NCBI RefSeq assembly: GCF_905220565.1
Contig: NC_059406.1
Location: 11,480,001-11,544,000 of the forward strand
Direction: 5' to 3'
DNA: 64,000 bases
DNA from: Melitaea cinxia
Taxonomy: Eukaryota; Arthropoda; Insecta; Lepidoptera; Nymphalidae
Shown in pieces: positions 39,601 to 51,600 of this stretch. The notes under the pieces were generated by a model, which was not told the origin of the DNA, searched no databases, and saw only the letters and a program-made list of their open reading frames with translations. A program made the position numbers and the translations under genes. Positions within the stretch are counted from its first letter, which is position 1. Each line of letters begins with the position of its first letter.

Positions 39601-42600
39601 ACAACAACACAACAACAACAACCTGAAATACTAATTTCTTTATTGTATAAAAAGGGGCAGAATTAGTTTTTATATGACAATACAGGTACGGGTTAGCTTA
39701 AAGTGTAAAAATAATCTAGTTGTAAAACTATATAAGAAATCACTTTTATATATAACAATTCAGGTTCGTTATTTGTGCCAATTGCTCCTTTATCTAAGTC
39801 TGTGCTAGCGATAAGATCGCCTGTTGCATTTCCTGCAATTATATAAGCGCCTCGACTCTTTTGTACACTTTGTATTTTGTTTTTGTCAATGACTGACATA
39901 ACAAAGTAAGAATAAATCAGACATTTTAAATGTAAACGTTATTTGTATTTTATTGGCTGTTGTTTTTTCCTTCTATATCTATAGTATTCATATATTTATA
40001 TTCATTATTGGCAGATTTTTATATTTATTATTGGTTAAAAAAGATACAACGCGTAGTGCCTAAACGAAGTCAATCTTTTAGAACATCATTCATAGACCGG
40101 TCAAAATAGACATTTTAAATTAAATTCAATTTCAAATAATTATTTATGTAGATGGTCTATAATCTATGATGATATTATGATCTACAATTTTTTGTCTGGA
40201 TTATGTTTTTGATAAACTTTACCGTTTTCGAGAAAAATCCATAAAATCGAAAATTTTGACCTTAGAATAACTTTTTCGTACATATGGGGGATCGATGGGG
40301 ACTTTCGCACTTTTCTACTAGTGTACCCAGAGTCGCTAGCAAAATTTGGTTCTGTTGGAGCTTATGTTATTTGATCACAATTTTTATGTATTTTTATTTT
40401 ATTATATTTTTTATTTTTTATCATCCTTTCATATTTTTACTGTCCGTATTTTAATTTGACCGGATTATCATACATTGTTATATCATATGCAATCATATAA
40501 AATAATGATAAATTTAAAATAATATCATTTGTTTCAGTCATTTCCACTGCCTTTCAACAAAATATCTTTGCGCGGGTGTACCAGCAGTCATGTCCACCTT
40601 ATTAGCCAACATCAACGCTTACTACGCGCACACTACCGCCTCCTCAGCGGTATCGGCCTCCGACAGATTTGCAGCTTCTAATTTCGGAGTAAGTAATCCT
40701 TCCAAATAATATTAATATAATTTTTACTTGACTTTTCTAGATTAAAATGAACTCAGTATAGATTGTTTCTAATTTTTTTTTTATTCTACAACGCCATAAG
40801 TCTTTGTAGCCATTCTATAAATTTGAGGATATAACAATAAAAACATAATTATATTAAGTTTTAATTATCTAGTTAAGTGAATAATAAGACAACGTTATCT
40901 TTATTTTATTTTTTTTAATCTACATAAACTTTGGTTGATGAGATATCTAATTCCTTCTCATGTTTACTATCAATAAAATCATTTATTAACTTTTTTCCAT
41001 TGTTAAATAATCATTGCTTACCTACTTCGGCGTTTTAATTGTAATTATTTTCGGTTTGAGTTTTTAATCATTTTCGATATTTTTTGCAGAAAGAAAAATT
41101 CGTTAAACTTCTTGACCAGTTACACAATTCTCTTCGGATTGATCTATCGATGTATCGCAACAATTTCCCTGCGTCGAGCGCTGAGAAACTTATGGATCTG
41201 AAGTCAACTGTCGATTTACTAACAAGCATAACGTTCTTTAGAATGAAGGTAAGACGAATTTTTTATACAGTAGAATCCACAAGGACTAAAAATTTGAAGT
41301 TAGGTGACTGTTAATGGAGTTCTATGTATGATAATCATCTTGTGATTTTAAATGTTACATTTTGATAGTTATATAATAAACAAACAGCATACACATTATA
41401 CAACAATAAACCGCAATGGGACCTTAAACCTTAGTCGAAGGTCCTAATCACACGCTACGCTGAAGCATAAATGATCAGACCATGGCAAACCATATCTAAT
41501 ATGGTCAATACAAAAATTGGACAAGTGTGGGGATCGAACTTACGACAGATTATAAGTACTATGATTTTAATTTCTTTTTTTTATGTATTATTTGTTGTTC
41601 CAGGTTCAAGAACTCAGTAGTCCACCCAGAGCAAGTACTGTAGTTAAGGACTGCGTAAAAGCCTGCCTTAGATCAACATATCAATTCCTATTTGAAAATT
41701 GTTACGAGCTTTATAACAGGGAATTTCAGGTTACAATTTTTTAATAATAGAAAAACAATTGAAATTTATAAATTTAAAGCAACAACAATCAACCAGTAAA
41801 TTTTTTAATGAATCTAAAAACGATTTTACTACATTTTGTTATATGTATTACAATTATGTATGTATTATGAGGGTATCCTACTACCATATGTTGTAATAGC
41901 CAATCTATATCTGTCACTTGTAAGACATGAGCTATTTTAATATATACGTATGTTTACTTTAATATTAATAATATTTCAGGTCGATCCAAACGAAGCCAAA
42001 CGTGATCCATCAGACCACGGACCGCAGTTGGATTCTGTCGATTTCTGGCACAAACTGATAGCACTCATAGTATCTGTGATAGAAGAAGATAGAAACAGCT
42101 ACGCTCCCGTCCTTAATCAGTTTCCGCAGGAGTTAAATATTGGACAGGTAACAAAACATATGCAACCTGTATTAAATTTACTACATAAAACAAAAATAAA
42201 TAGTTGAATGTTACTGGAACTTTGTAAGAATATCAAAAGGGTTGTCTTATTTGATTTATTGAAAGATGTTATCTTTTAAAAAATCGATCATTCTATCTTC
42301 AATAATATGCAAACATCCATAACATTGGAAAAGTCGGGATAGCACATATCGAACTCGCTACAGAAGACTACACACAACACAAAAATTCGACGCTTAAATA
42401 AAGCTGATTGGTGTTTTAAACGAAACTGCCAAAAGGGTAAGAATTTTTAATTGTTTTCACAGCTTTCAGCGGCAACGATGTGGTCTCTGTTTGCAGTGGA
42501 TATGAAATACGCTCTAGAGGAACACGAGCAGCATCGTCTCTGCAAGTCTTCCGCTTATATGAATCTTCATTTCAAGGTACGTTTAAAACAAACTTACTTC

Positions 42601-45600
42601 AAAAAATTGAAATATAAAATAATTTGAAGTGGGCTTTAAATTTAAAAGCACTTTTGAATCGTCTTATTACAAATTAAAATTTAATTTGTTTTAATTAATT
42701 ATTGAATGTAAATTCTGGACAGAATAATCGACAAAAAGTTACACTTTTTAGTATAAATTTAGTCATATGTGACATGAAATACATCGCTACTGGATCCACA
42801 CATCTTTATGATTTATATAGTCCTGAACCGAATAATATACTTAAAAATATTATGAGTTAAACAAAAGCTTTTAAAAATCATCAACGCAACAGTTCTTTCA
42901 ATTTTAATGACCTTTCAGTTTATCCTAAAATAACTCCATTACTTGCTAAGTGTACCAAAGATTAAATTTTACCATTTCTCTTTATTATTTTAAACAAAAC
43001 ATGGATTAAGAATAAAAGATGTATTCCATTAATGGAAGTGAAAAATAATTACATTTTACTTATCCGGGAGTACGAAGAGTATTTACGTAATAATAGTTCA
43101 TTTAATTTGGAGCCAACTGGTCTTGTTTTGAGAAATAGAAAAATTAAAAGTTTTCATATAATTATAAAATATATAAACCTGGGTTTGTAAAAAATATTAC
43201 ATGGATATAATATACATTTTAGGTGAAATGGCTGCATACGAATTACGTGAAAGATGTTCCTCCATACTGCGGTGCAGTTCCGGAATATCCAGCGTGGTTC
43301 GAACCCTTCGTGATGCAGTGGCTCAATGAAAACGATGATGTTTCCTTAGAGTACCTGAACGGAGCATTCAACAGAGATAAAAGAGATGGGGTTAGAGTTA
43401 TTATATGCTAGATTTATTTGAAAAAAGTCTTCGGCAACTAATTCCTTTATTTATACTTTTAATAACTTTAAAAACAAAGTAGATTTAATTTAGTTCTTTG
43501 TAATATAAGTCAAAGTAAAAGATGACTAGCTGCAAAATATAAAAACAAATGGTACATAACGTTTCCGCTTCAGCCTGTAATATCCCACTGCTGGGCATAG
43601 GCGTCTTTCCCAATGTAGTTTAAGGATCAGAGATTAATCTACCACGTTACTCCAATGCGGGTTGGCGGATATATTCCCTACTATGAGTAACAATCGCTAT
43701 TAGGTCTATATGATAAAAACCGGGACCGACACCTTAACGTGCCCAAGGATTAACAACCAGACTGAAAATAAATATTTTATAAACACAAATATCAACTCCG
43801 AGCGGGAATCGAACCCGAGACTGTCGGTGTTTAGGCGCCACCGACACGCCATACGGCACCATTACACCAGAGCGGTTGTCAACCAACGCTACAACACGTA
43901 CATAATTATTGTCGTAGTATTAATTTTATTAAGGTCTGTTTGTATAATTGCCGTTAACGGTATTGATTAGTATAGATGAGGGTATCCAACAGATAAAAGT
44001 TTTTGATACATTATTCTTTTTCATCATTGAATTATACTATATTTATGGCATATTTCTTTTCGCATTTCAGAATCTAAAAGTGTGTCTTAATTGAGAAATA
44101 TAGTTCTCATAACCTATTCTGTCTGCTGCTGCAAAAGTCTATTTGTAACTAATGTGTAGGATAAACTTAATTCCTAACCGGCGGAACAGCCCCTCAGTAT
44201 TTATTCTGAAATAAAAAAAAAACATTAATATACCAATTCTAAATAAAACACATATTGCTATTACCAAAGTAAATTTGATATTCTAATCTGAGGGTTTTAT
44301 AACTAATATTTTTAAACATCCTTTACAGTTCCAAAAATCTAGTGAACATGCGCTCTTCAGTAACTCAGTCGTGGACGTCTTCACGCAACTCACTCAATGC
44401 TTCGACGTGGTATCAAAACTCGAGTGTCCAGACCCGGAGATATGGAAGAGATATATGAAGAGATTTGCCAAGACCATCGTGAAAGTACTCGTGGCGTATG
44501 CCGACATCGTGAAAAAGGAATTTCCTGAGCATTTGAAGGAAGAAAGAGTGGTATGTTAGAAAATATAGAAAATTAATCGAAGTTAATGTAATAAATCCTT
44601 TTTGGTTACTTCGGTATCATTTGTCCTCGTTATTCATAAATATAATATTTCGTCGTTATGTATTTGTTTCTCTCAAGCTGATAATAAATATTTGAGCGAC
44701 CTGAAAATGCCGCGTATTGTAATTAATTTTTTAAGTAATTAAACCACAATAATACTTTAGTACATACGAGTATGTATGTATTATGTATGTAGAGTATGTG
44801 TGTACTTATGTAAGTATTATTTTGTGCAGTGTAGCTACTGGTACTTATACTGGTGGTCAATAAATTAAAATAAAATGTTAATTAAATAATAGGATTTCGT
44901 TTATATACATTTTTTTTCTTGCAGGCTTGTATCCTTATGAACAACATTCAACAATTACGAGTGCAGTTAGAAAAGATGTTTGAAGCCATGGGCGGTTCGA
45001 AGCTAGAACGAGACGCGGCTGACATCCTCAACGATTTGCAAGCGAGTCTCAATAGCACTTTGGATGAACTAGCTTCGATGTTTGCTATCAGGTATATAAG
45101 TTAAAAGTTGCTCGTTCAATCATAATCAAATTGAAAAGATAATGCCTTGTCTATCTTGTATTACATAACTTGATTTACAATACAAGTTTTTTAAAACATA
45201 ATTTCTCCTCTGCAATAAAATAATAATGATAGAGCATGCAAAATTATCGCGTATTTTTTTATTAATTATCTTCAAATAATTGTGTTTACTTACAAACGAA
45301 ACTTTTTTAAAGTCGGTTAAAAGGAGGTTACTCAATTCGACTGTATGTATATTTTTTATGTATGTTCGGGGATAACGTCGGTTATGAACCGATTTTTATA
45401 ATTCTTTCTTTGTTGAAAAGGAGATATCCCAAGTGAGGTACCATGATAAGGAAACCAAGACCTGGTGATGGAATCCCAGATAAATCGAGGGGAGCCCTAG
45501 GAAATCGTAATGACGATTAGTGCGTTTAATTTTTTCGTCTACTTACGTTGTATTTTTTGTCGATGTAATTGAAGTAGGTTTTATTAGTTTGCTAGCAAAC

Positions 45601-48600
45601 ACAATTATTACAATTATGCCGATAAACAAAAACGACTTACCTGGTGGTAAGCAGTTGACGTAGCTTATAGACGTCTGCAATAACCATAGTATCGCAAACG
45701 CGTCGTCGACCCTACCCCCAACGATCTCTGGCTACCTTACCCTTCACAGGAACGCAACACTGCTTAAGAATAGCGTTATTTAGCTGTGATCTTCTGTAAG
45801 ACGGAGGTACTTTTCTAGTCGGGGTGCTCCAGATTTTGACCAGGATATTTCCTACCTCAGTAAAATGTAATCTCTAAATTTGCATACAATATTTCTTTCA
45901 TTAAACATAAAAATAAATGTAACAAAAGACTTAATAAGAAGATTTCATTAAACTTTACATACATAAGCCTGGGCAGGAGTTTTTCTAAGGAGAAAGGGGA
46001 TGAATCTTTCTGCTTCCTGCTGTACCCTACCTAAGTAAAATGTAATCTCTAAATTTGCATACAATATTTCTTTCATTTAACGATCTTGTTATTAAAAAAT
46101 CTTTTGATAGAATAAATGTAATAAAAGACTTAATAAGAAGTTTTCATTAAACTTTACATACATAAGTCTGGGCAGGAGCTTTTCTAAGGTGAAAGGGGAC
46201 GAGTCTTTCTGCATAACTAACATCAGTCTTTTTCTTTAATAACGTCAATTAAAAAAAACTTGCCCCAGCCTGGAGACCCGCATCACCGCGAGTGTGAAGG
46301 AGCTGGGCGAGCTGCTGCAGAAGGTGTGCGGCGGCGCGGCGCTGCCGGGCGCGCCGCAGCCGCCCGCGCACCACGAGGCGGACGAGGTGCTGCGCCCGCT
46401 CATGGACATCCTGGTGAGCTCCAGCTGCTCAGTCAATGTTTTGTTATACTAATGGCTCGCGAACAAGCTTACTGCTCGCCGCGCCGCAGCCGCCCGCGCA
46501 CCACGAGGCGGACGAGGTGCTGCGCCCGCTCATGGACATCCTGGTGAGCTCCAGCTGCTCAGTCAATGTTTTGTTATACTAATGGGTCGCGAACAAGCTT
46601 ACTGCTCGCCGCGCCGCAGCCGCCCGCGCACCACGAGGCGGACGAGGTGCTGCGCCCGCTCATGGACATCCTGGTGAGCTCCAGCTGCTCAGTCAATGTT
46701 TTGTTATACTAATGGCTCGCGAACAAGCTTACTGCTCGCCGCGCCGCAGCCGCCCGCGCACCACGAGGCGGACGAGGTGCTGCGCCCGCTCATGGACATC
46801 CTGGTGAGCTCCAGCTGCTCAGTCAATGTTTTGTTATACTAATGGGTCGCGAACAAGCTTACTGCTCGCCGCGCCGCAGCCGCCCGCGCACCACGAGGCG
46901 GACGAGGTGCTGCGCCCGCTCATGGACATCCTGGTGAGCTCCAGCTGCTCAGTCAATGTTTTGTTATACTAATGGGTCGCGAACAAGCTTACTGCTCGCC
47001 GCGCCGCAGCCGCCCGCGCACCACGAGGCGGACGAGGTGCTGCGCCCGCTCATGGACATCCTGGTGAGCTCCAGCTGCTCAGTCAATGTTTTGTTATACT
47101 AATGGGTCGCGAACAAGCTTACTGCTCGCCGCGCCGCAGCCGCCCGCGCACCACGAGGCGGACGAGGTGCTGCGCCCGCTCATGGACATCCTGGTGAGCT
47201 CCAGCTGCTCAGTCAATGTTTTGTTATACTAATGGGTCGCGAACAAGCTTACTGCTCGCCGCGCCGCAGCCGCCCGCGCACCACGAGGCGGACGAGGTGC
47301 TGCGCCCGCTCATGGACATCCTGGTGAGCTCCAGCTGCTCAGTCAATGTTTTGTTATACTAATGGGTCGCGAACAAGCTTACTGCTCGCCGCGCCGCAGC
47401 CGCCCGCGCACCACGAGGCGGACGAGGTGCTGCGCCCGCTCATGGACATCCTGGTGAGCTCCAGCTGCTCAGTCAATGTTTTGTTATACTAATGGGTCGC
47501 GAACAAGCTTACTGCTCGCCGCGCCGCAGCCGCCCGCGCACCACGAGGCGGACGAGGTGCTGCGCCCGCTCATGGACATCCTGGTGAGCTCCAGCTGCTC
47601 AGTCAATGTTTTGTTATACTAATGGGTCGCGAACAAGCTTACTGCTCGCCGCGCCGCAGCCGCCCGCGCACCACGAGGCGGACGAGGTGCTGCGCCCGCT
47701 CATGGACATCCTGGTGAGCTCCAGCTGCTCAGTCAATGTTTTGTTATACTAATGGGTCGCGAACAAGCTTACTGCTCGCCGCGCCGCAGCCGCCCGCGCA
47801 CCACGAGGCGGACGAGGTGCTGCGCCCGCTCATGGACATCCTGGTGAGCTCCAGCTGCTCAGTCAATGTTTTGTTATACTAATGGGTCGCGAACAAGCTT
47901 ACTGCTCGCCGCGCCGCAGCCGCCCGCGCACCACGAGGCGGACGAGGTGCTGCGCCCGCTCATGGACATCCTGGTGAGCTCCAGCTGCTCAGTCAATGTT
48001 TTGTTATACTAATGGGTCGCGAACAAGCTTACTGCTCGCCGCGCCGCAGCCGCCCGCGCACCACGAGGCGGACGAGGTGCTGCGCCCGCTCATGGACATC
48101 CTGGTGAGCTCCAGCTGCTCAGTCAATGTTTTGTTATACTAATGGGTCGCGAACAAGCTTACTGCTCGCCGCGCCGCAGCCGCCCGCGCACCACGAGGCG
48201 GACGAGGTGCTGCGCCCGCTCATGGACATCCTGGTGAGCTCCAGCTGCTCAGTCAATGTTTTGTTATACTAATGGGTCGCGAACAAGCTTACTGCTCGCC
48301 GCGCCGCAGCCGCCCGCGCACCACGAGGCGGACGAGGTGCTGCGCCCGCTCATGGACATCCTGGTGAGCTCCAGCTGCTCAGTCAATGTTTCGTTATACT
48401 AATGGCTCGCGAACAAGCTTACTGCTCGCCGCGCCGCAGCCGCCCGCGCACCACGAGGCGGACGAGGTGCTGCGCCCGCTCATGGACATCCTGGTGAGCT
48501 CCAGCTGCTCAGTCAATGTTTTGTTATACTAATGGCTCGCGAACAAGCTTACTGCTCGCCGCGCCGCAGCCGCCCGCGCACCACGAGGCGGACGAGGTGC

Positions 48601-51600
48601 TGCGCCCGCTCATGGACATCCTGGTGAGCTCCAGCTGCTCAGTCAATGTTTTGTTATACTAATGGGTCGCGAACAAGCTTACTGCTCGCCGCGCCGCAGC
48701 CGCCCGCGCACCACGAGGCGGACGAGGTGCTGCGCCCGCTCATGGACATCCTGGTGAGCTCCAGCTGCTCAGTCAATGTTTTGTTATACTAATGGGTCGC
48801 GAACAAGCTTACTGCTCGCCGCGCCGCAGCCGCCCGCGCACCACGAGGCGGACGAGGTGCTGCGCCCGCTCATGGACATCCTGGTGAGCTCCAGCTGCTC
48901 AGTCAATGTTTTGTTATACTAATGGGTCGCGAACAAGCTTACTGCTCGCCGCGCCGCAGCCGCCCGCGCACCACGAGGCGGACGAGGTGCTGCGCCCGCT
49001 CATGGACATCCTGGTGAGCTCCAGCTGCTCAGTCAATGTTTTGTTATACTAATGGGTCGCGAACAAGCTTACTGCTCGCCGCGCCGCAGCCGCCCGCGCA
49101 CCACGAGGCGGACGAGGTGCTGCGCCCGCTCATGGACATCCTGGTGAGCTCCAGCTGCTCAGTCAATGTTTTGTTATACTAATGGGTCGGCAAACAAGGT
49201 TACGGCTCGTCTGATGGTAGCGATTACCGTAGCTTGTAGACGCCTACAACACCAGAAGCATCGCAGTTCCACTGAAGAACTAAAATAGACGTAACAGCCA
49301 ATTTCTTCGCTAAAATACGGCTAGGGTAGAGAATACAGTTCGAAAATGTGACGATATGAGAGATCAGACTTCACATGCCGTGATGCTTCCGGCAGAATAT
49401 ATGAGATACAGATCGCAAGCAAGAAAGTAAATAAGGACTGAGAGCGTCTAATCGATAGAGAGAAAAAATCCAAAGTCATGCTGCTTGAACGGTAAAGGAT
49501 TTTGAAAAGAAATCACTAAGACATTTAAATCGCTTTTTTAATTACAATAAGGATTAATAAATATATATAATGTAAAGTATAATAAAATTAAGCTAAGCAC
49601 TAAGCGATGTCAATGACTTTATATTATTTAGGTTACTTGCAAAATTGCTGTTTTACATATATTATGAAGTCCGTATTAAAACTATAATATCGGTACTTCT
49701 GCCTACATATACATACTTACATCGAAAAAATATACACATATTTTCTCAAACTAATTTAGTATTTGATTGACTGATTGATTTTCTACGGGCTATTCTCCAC
49801 AACTCGACGTCTCAGTGCGCCTATTTTGCGTGGTAGGCTGGAGGCCTCATTCATGCCAGCCTAACTCCTTGAGGAAGCCTAGCAGACCCCTTGTGTTGCC
49901 GACGACTTCCCGGAGCGACCTCGGTATCCCGAGGTGTAGGGCCCTGTAGTATTAAACTAACTTTTATTAAACATTTTGAATATCATATCAAAAATTGACC
50001 GCTCCAGCGGGGTTCGAACCCGCGTCTCCGACTTATCGTGTCGTCGTCGTGTGTTAATTTTTGATATGATATTCAAAATGTTTAGAATTCCTAATGTGGG
50101 TAACACAAAAATAAAAATCTTAGATATTAACTTTTATTAAGTTTGATTTCCTGTGTTGACCTTCCCTCACATGTAATTTTTCGCTGAACTATAAACTGTA
50201 CACATAACATTATTATTTTTATAGGATGGCTCGTTAACGATGTACGCTGAGTCTTGCGAGAAAACTGTTCTTAAGAGACTTCTGAAGGAACTGTGGAAGA
50301 TCGTAATGAAGATACTCGAAAAGACCGTGGTGCTTCCTCCCATGACCGACAAAACAGTAAGTGACTACCTCTTAACATTTACAATAGAACAAAATAGTTA
50401 TGAAGTAACTATAATATAATAACAAATTTGTGCTCCAATTTATCGTAAATATATTAAAACTATTATTAAAAACCTTTCGTTCTGATTATAAATAAAACAA
50501 ATCAAATCAAAATAACACATATACTTCTATTTAGATGATGCTGAAGAATCTCACGAACAATGCGAAGAATTTAGCAGCGAACGCGAAGATCGAAGATATG
50601 ACGCAGCTCTTCAAGAGCACGGTCGGCAAACAGGATGTCAAACACGCTCTTTCCGGAGTCATGGATATTTCGAAGGAGGTGAGTCAGCCGTTTGAAATTT
50701 CTTCGAACGAGCATTGTTCGATATAAATATTTATCTTAACCGTTATCCTTGGTAGATTGAAATATGATTATTCATTTGTAATGTAAATAAACAAAAATGA
50801 AATTAATGTATTTTTCAAAAAGTAAAAATAAATACAATTTGTTCTCTGTTGATCCCAGGATAACATAAATTGAAATAAAGAAAGTATTTTAGTAGCAGTA
50901 CAGAATTTTTACGTAACAAACTGTAAATATAACAAGTGGCCAACACAAAAAATCATCGTTAAGGCTCTGCTATGCTCAAACATACTAATTGCTTATAAGA
51001 CTTATAATATTTTATTACGAAACATGCAGATATCTAGACAATTTAGACAATATAGATTGAGTACCGAATCACGCGATCCGTTCACTTCGCCTTTTCGAGT
51101 CTATGTTTACTTTTTAGATAATTAAATATAATTAAGTAAAAAGGATTAAATAATAATCTATATATTAAAACGTGAAGCAAAAATTTTATACCCCTTTTTA
51201 CAAAAATTGCGCGGACGAAGGAGTATGACATTTCGGACACTTAAAGTTTATATAGAGAAGGAGTGCAGAATGCTAATACTTATTTAAAAAGTATGCATAA
51301 AAAATACATACATATACATATTTGAAACACAACTTTTAATTTAAATTAATTATGGTTGAATTTCAACCACTTGGCGGCCACTAGTATTTAATACACTAAA
51401 CTATAACTTGATAAACAAATTTGAAATTTACGTTATAATTACATAAATTCATACAACTTTAAGGCTGCTATAAATTAATCGCTTAGTCACTCTAAATATT
51501 GATAAAATAATGTATCGTTTTAAACAGCACTTATCAGCAGAGAAGAGTCTGACGCCGAAGCAGTGCGCAGTTTTGGACGCAGCTCTTGACACGATCAAGC

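Larger units (their letters stand above)
45092..46268 (+). other. unc-13 intron 19, repeat-laden
   Basis: Contains an R1 copy (45309-45609), a transposon-like segment (about 45630-45850, ACCTGGTGGTAAGCAG to GACCAGGATATTTCC) and a 175-bp direct tandem duplication (45851-46213) ending about 55 bp before exon 20. Confidence 0.7.
49190..50224 (+). other. unc-13 intron 20, part after the array
   Basis: Starts with transposon-like sequence (CAAACAAGGTTACGGCTCGT to about 49265; related to 45630-45850). A GC-rich repeat-like block lies at 49775-49950, then the hairpin element at 49969-50083. The rest is AT-rich. It ends at the TATTTTTATAG acceptor of exon 21. Confidence 0.6.

Noticed and set aside
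46260..46547. Separate GC-rich open frame over exon 20 (MPQPGDPHHRECEGAG type)
   Set aside because: It is a different frame over exon 20 and the start of the tandem array; the unc-13 frame explains the sequence and matches the family.
46350..49189. CRISPR array or centromeric satellite
   Set aside because: There are no repeat-spacer units; the whole 130-bp unit is repeated and derives from the adjacent exon and intron.
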